A stretch of DNA of 64,000 nt from Rhodopseudomonas sp. BAL398 (GTDB taxonomy: Bacteria; Pseudomonadota; Alphaproteobacteria; Rhizobiales; Xanthobacteraceae), in NCBI RefSeq assembly GCF_033001325.1, contig NZ_CP133111.1, forward strand, positions 1,178,001-1,242,000. Reading direction: 5' to 3'. Position 1 is the first letter of the stretch; each line of letters opens with the position of its first letter. Below are positions 61,166 through 64,000 of this stretch, piece after piece. Both the position numbers and the translations under genes were made by a program. The notes under the pieces are model-generated. The model ran no database searches. It was given only the letters and a program-made list of their open reading frames with translations, and was not told where the DNA came from.

Positions 61166-61644
61166 GTGGACCCGCCGTCAATCCCGCCCATTTTGGGCCG
61201 CGCCAGGCGCAGCCGCTCGACGGCCTTTCGCTCGACGCCAAGAGCATCCTCGAAGGCCTGTTCGACGCGCCGAACGCGAAGGACATGCCGGCCTTCGCCC
61301 GCGCCGCGATCGAGCAGAACGAGCGCATCCGCAACCTCGCCGCCCGGCTGCTCGGCGAGGGCGACGGCGAAGAACTGATGGAGGCTTTGTGCGACGTTAC
61401 ACTTCGGCGCGCGACCTTTATCACCCAAATGGGAATGCCGTCGGATCAGGTGCTTGCGATGGGCCAGTTCCGCGAAGGCATGGCCGCTACCGTCTACCTG
61501 CTGCTGGCATGGATCGCCGAGGGGCGAAGCGAGCAGCAGCCAAACCGAGAGGGAACGATCGATGTCTCGAGAGCCAAGCGCCGCCGCCAGTCCAAGCCCC
61601 AGCCTGCAAAACCGCCCGCGAAGCGCGTGGCCCGCAAGCGCTAG
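61162..61644 (+). CDS. Phage structural-region protein, unknown
   Basis: 160 residues: MSGPAVNPAHFGPRQAQPLD, NERIRNLAARLLGEGDGEEL, TFITQMGMPSDQVLAMGQFR and a Lys/Arg-rich tail. Placed between portal and scaffold. The last 83 nt overlap the scaffold gene in another frame. Confidence 0.65.
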   Translation: MSGPAVNPAHFGPRQAQPLDGLSLDAKSILEGLFDAPNAKDMPAFARAAIEQNERIRNLAARLLGEGDGEELMEALCDVTLRRATFITQMGMPSDQVLAMGQFREGMAATVYLLLAWIAEGRSEQQPNREGTIDVSRAKRRRQSKPQPAKPPAKRVARKR

Positions 61645-62530
61645 CCATATCTCGACGCTGCAGCGGCCCTATGGCGCGCCGCGATTTCTTCTGGATGAGA
61701 ACGCGCCGTCCGCGTCGCCGCCCGCAGCACCGCCCGTCACGCCGCCGGCCGCGCCGCCGCCGGTCGCCCCCCCTCCGGCGCCAAGTCCCTCTGGCGGCCC
61801 GAGCGGGCAGCCCTCCGGCCCGTATCGGCCGGAAGGGCTGCCCGATCACTACGTTGGCAAGGATGAGCGCGAGACGATTGACAAGCTGTTCCGGGCAGTC
61901 GACGGCTTCCGCCGCACCGAGGGCGACCGCGGCGTGGTGCCGAAGACGGCAGCGGAATACCAGTTCGAGGCTTCCGACAAACTCAAGCCGTTTATCGGCA
62001 ATCTCGACAAGGACCCCGTGTTCAACAGCACCCGCGAACTGGCGTTGAAAGCCGGCATTACCGACAAGCAGTTCAAGGCCTTCCTGCCCGCCGTGCTGGA
62101 ACACTTCGTTGATGGCGGACTGGTCGATCAGCCGATCGACGCCAAGGCCCAGCTGCGCGCCATGGCAGGCCCCAATGCCGCCAATCTCGACGAAGCAGCG
62201 AAGGAAGCGGCCGGCGCCAAGCGCGTCAGCAGCAACGTCGCATGGGTCGACGGCGCCAAAGCGCAGGGGATGTTTCCCGATCCTGTCGCGGAGTTTTTTG
62301 CCGCTTCGCTGGCGTCAGATCCTCGCGCCCACGAGGCCATCGAATGGCTGCGCGGCAAGAGCGCGGAACCCAAGCCGGCGCTCGGCGGCGCCTCGGGTGG
62401 ATCTGCGGCGGGCGCCGAAGCGTTGCAGCAGCGCAATCTCGATCCGCGCAACAACCCCAATAGCGCAACCTTCGATCGTGGCTTCGCAGCCGAAACCGAT
62501 CGGCTGTTTCAGGCGCAATACGGCGCCTAA
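61562..62530 (+). CDS. Capsid assembly scaffold-like protein
   Basis: 322 residues from ATG 61562 with GAGGGAACG upstream. A Pro/Ala/Ser-rich, probably disordered first 110 residues (PPAAPPVTPPAAPPPVAPPP) precede a helical body (YVGKDERETIDKLFRAVDGF, NSTRELALKAGITDKQFKAF) and an extended Asn-rich end. The position directly before the capsid gene and the acidic helical nature fit a scaffold. It begins 83 nt inside the preceding gene. Confidence 0.7.
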   Translation: MSREPSAAASPSPSLQNRPRSAWPASASHISTLQRPYGAPRFLLDENAPSASPPAAPPVTPPAAPPPVAPPPAPSPSGGPSGQPSGPYRPEGLPDHYVGKDERETIDKLFRAVDGFRRTEGDRGVVPKTAAEYQFEASDKLKPFIGNLDKDPVFNSTRELALKAGITDKQFKAFLPAVLEHFVDGGLVDQPIDAKAQLRAMAGPNAANLDEAAKEAAGAKRVSSNVAWVDGAKAQGMFPDPVAEFFAASLASDPRAHEAIEWLRGKSAEPKPALGGASGGSAAGAEALQQRNLDPRNNPNSATFDRGFAAETDRLFQAQYGA

Positions 62531-62541
62531 TCGCGAGCCCC

Positions 62542-62553
62542 GCGCTTAACACG
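62542..62553 (+). repeat. GCGCTTAACACG motif, copy 4
   Basis: Exact copy 12 nt after the scaffold stop and 161 nt before the capsid ATG, in the 183-nt gap 62531-62713. The gap also holds imperfect inverted GGCGACC/GGTCGCC (62578-62605) that could act as a hairpin before the capsid gene. Confidence 0.65.
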
Positions 62554-62713
62554 GCTCCACTGGCTGCATGTTCGAAGGCGACCGCGAGGGATGGACCTCC
62601 GGTCGCCTTCTGCAATTCGGGGCCGTCTTATGGCGTGCCGGCCGGACCGGACAGGCGACGGGGCAATCGGCCGGCAGCGGATGACCTTGAAACCCTCATC
62701 CAGGATTTACGCC

Positions 62714-63580
62714 ATGAGCATCAACGCCCCGAACTGGTATACCATCCAGTACGATCAGAAAGTGAACCACCTGCTGCAGTCGGAAGGCTTCCTGCTGCGC
62801 GGCACCACGCAGGCGCCGGTCAATGTGGTCGGAAACACCTTGCAGTTCTTTTTCATCGGTCGCGGCGAAGCGACCGAGATGAGCCAGGCGATCGAAATGA
62901 TCACCCCGGCCAATCTCGACAAGACCACCAAAGATGTGACGATGAAGGACTACCAGTTCGCCGAATTCATTCGTCACGGCGAAGTGGAGCGCATCAGCGT
63001 TGAATTCAAGTCGGCCATTCAGGAGGCCGGCTCGATGGCGCTTGGCCGCAAGTTCGATCGTGTGATCCTGCAGGCAATGGACAATGAAGACACCGCAATC
63101 GACACCATCGGCGACGGCTCCGCGGCGATCTCGCCGATCGACGTCTCGACCGGCAAGGCCGAGATCAACGCGCTCGGCATGATGAAGATGAACGAGTTCT
63201 ATCTGCCGGTGCCGTCGATGAGCTGGGAACAGCTGAAGCTCTACAAGGTGTTCAACAACTCCGACTACACCGGCCCTGACCTCAACTTCAAGAACGGCGT
63301 TGAGGCCAAGACGTGGAATGGCGTCCACTTCTTCCAGCTCCCCGATGAGGCATTCACCTCGCCGTCCGCCGGCGTGGTCGACACCTATCTGTGGAACAAG
63401 CGGACGGTTGGTTTCGGGTCGAACTACGCGATCAAGACCAACATCACCTACGAGAACCTGTTCACCGCGTGGCTGTACAACTCGACGATGTCGGGCGCCG
63501 CCAAGGTGCTGCAGACCGAGGGCGTCAAGCGCCTGCGCATCAAGATCAACGATCCGCTGACGATTGACGGCGGCGCGTAG
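62714..63580 (+). CDS. Phage major capsid protein
   Basis: 288 residues from ATG 62714: MSINAPNWYTIQYDQKVNHL, LQSEGFLLRGTTQAPVNVVG, then ISVEFKSAIQEAGSMALGRK, YLWNKRTVGFGSNYAIKTNI and TAWLYNSTMSGAAKVLQTEG. It resembles the HK97-fold coat proteins annotated as phage capsid in podovirus-like prophages. It stands in the canonical portal-scaffold-capsid order. The frame is open upstream, but that part crosses the hairpin and motif. Confidence 0.82.
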   Translation: MSINAPNWYTIQYDQKVNHLLQSEGFLLRGTTQAPVNVVGNTLQFFFIGRGEATEMSQAIEMITPANLDKTTKDVTMKDYQFAEFIRHGEVERISVEFKSAIQEAGSMALGRKFDRVILQAMDNEDTAIDTIGDGSAAISPIDVSTGKAEINALGMMKMNEFYLPVPSMSWEQLKLYKVFNNSDYTGPDLNFKNGVEAKTWNGVHFFQLPDEAFTSPSAGVVDTYLWNKRTVGFGSNYAIKTNITYENLFTAWLYNSTMSGAAKVLQTEGVKRLRIKINDPLTIDGGA

Positions 63581-63637
63581 CCCGCGCCGTCGCTGCCAGC
63601 GTCCGTCTTCCGCTCAACAGATCAAGGATCAACGATC

Positions 63638-64000
63638 ATGCCTCTCACCACCGCAAATCCCGAGGTCGCGCGCAATGCGCTGGCGCGGCAGAATGTCGGC
63701 TCGCCGTCGGCGGCCGGCGTTCGCAACATCACCCACGAGTTCCTTTACCGCACCACCCACACCCGCGCCCAGGTCGAAGCCGCGGGCTATTTCAACGACA
63801 CGCGCGACCGGCTGAACAAGGGCACGATCATTCGCGCCGTGCTCGACGTGTCGAATACTCCGATTGTGGTGGACTACGTCGTCACCGATCCGGGCTCGGC
63901 GTCGGCCGATACCGTCGTCGGTCGCAGCGACCGCGGCGGCGGCGTCGTCAACCTGACCGCCGGCGCGACGCTGACGGCCGGCGCGCATGCCGACCGTCTC
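63638..64000 (+). CDS. Phage structural protein, cut by window end
   Basis: The first 121 codons from ATG 63638: MPLTTANPEVARNALARQNV, GSPSAAGVRNITHEFLYRTT, then IIRAVLDVSNTPIVVDYVVT. It follows the capsid gene and is probably a head decoration or completion protein. The Ala/Val/Thr-rich beta pattern fits; the end is outside the window. Confidence 0.6.
   Translation, partial: MPLTTANPEVARNALARQNVGSPSAAGVRNITHEFLYRTTHTRAQVEAAGYFNDTRDRLNKGTIIRAVLDVSNTPIVVDYVVTDPGSASADTVVGRSDRGGGVVNLTAGATLTAGAHADRL

Larger units (their letters stand above)
43691..64000. mobile_element. Prophage, left part (integrase to head genes)
   Basis: A continuous block of phage-type genes: leftward integrase/excisionase/CI-like arm, divergent S24-repressor/Cro-like switch, rightward replication genes, terminase, portal, scaffold and capsid. 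Gene overlaps of 1-4 bp are pervasive, unlike the host part. The exact left attachment site was not identified; the right end is beyond the window. Portal, scaffold and capsid types suggest a podovirus-like virion. Confidence 0.88.

Overview
The window reads as a GC-rich alphaproteobacterial chromosome of the Rhodopseudomonas/Bradyrhizobium (Nitrobacteraceae) type. The signs are two outer-membrane beta-barrels of the YDWSGFYIG (Omp25/31-like) kind, alphaproteobacterial SOS boxes of the form GTTC-N7-GTTC, a perfect FixK/FNR box, a DUF1127 small protein, intergenic palindromic repeats (GTCATTCCGGGGC...GCCCCGGAATGAC), and TrmFO/YajC-SecDF-type housekeeping genes. The genus is an inference from these features. 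No rRNA or tRNA gene was recognised.

Region 1 (1-21.7 kb) is host chromosome. It holds an aldo/keto reductase fragment with a divergent AraC regulator, a secreted collagen-like protein and a UvrD-type helicase. A small membrane gene behind a FixK/FNR box precedes a translationally coupled cobalt-type nitrile hydratase operon (alpha, beta, accessory protein). A beta-lactamase-fold hydrolase, queC, mazG, a CBS/CorC membrane protein and ssb follow. Then come an Omp gene, a TetR regulator divergent from a PobA-like monooxygenase and an SDR, a second Omp gene, and uvrA. ssb and uvrA each have an SOS box upstream. uvrA carries a palindromic repeat element translated in frame.

Region 2 (21.7-31 kb) is the accessory zone. 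A visibly AT-richer four-gene block encodes what I read as an ABC-three-component (ABC-3C) conflict system: a Zn-finger SMC-like ATPase, a middle component, a C-terminal component, and a 71-residue membrane protein that shares a 17-residue VDQR...GD(I/L)VGRDK tag with the third component. Next are a DUF433 antitoxin-like gene, a LprI-like secreted protein, a strong promoter with a structured-RNA candidate, and a voltage-gated cation channel with a zinc ribbon. A transmembrane metacaspase with two extracytoplasmic PAN-like modules follows, preceded by an EACC1-like adaptor gene: a second predicted conflict or cell-death module.

Region 3 (31-43.4 kb) is host chromosome again: a DnaJ-type mini zinc protein, DUF3828, GNAT, DUF3597, DUF2189, DUF1127 and trmFO. 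A yajC-secD-secF cluster is followed by homologues of the mitochondrial complex I assembly factors NDUFAF3 and NDUFAF6. An AAA ATPase and a LysM/degenerate-LytM lipoprotein close the region.

Region 4 (about 43.5 kb to the window end) is the left part of a prophage. A leftward arm carries integrase, excisionase-like and CI-like genes behind a 22-bp palindromic operator. A second repressor with an S24-like domain faces a Cro-like gene. A rightward arm of overlapping small genes leads to a DnaA-domain protein, a Toprim primase and a replicative ATPase. After HNH and GapR-like genes, a GGTTACA iteron array with an AT-rich core and a Z-DNA-prone tract precedes terminase, portal, scaffold and capsid genes of podovirus (T7-like) type. 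The right end of the prophage lies outside the window. A 12-base motif, GCGCTTAACACG, recurs four times in the rightward arm.
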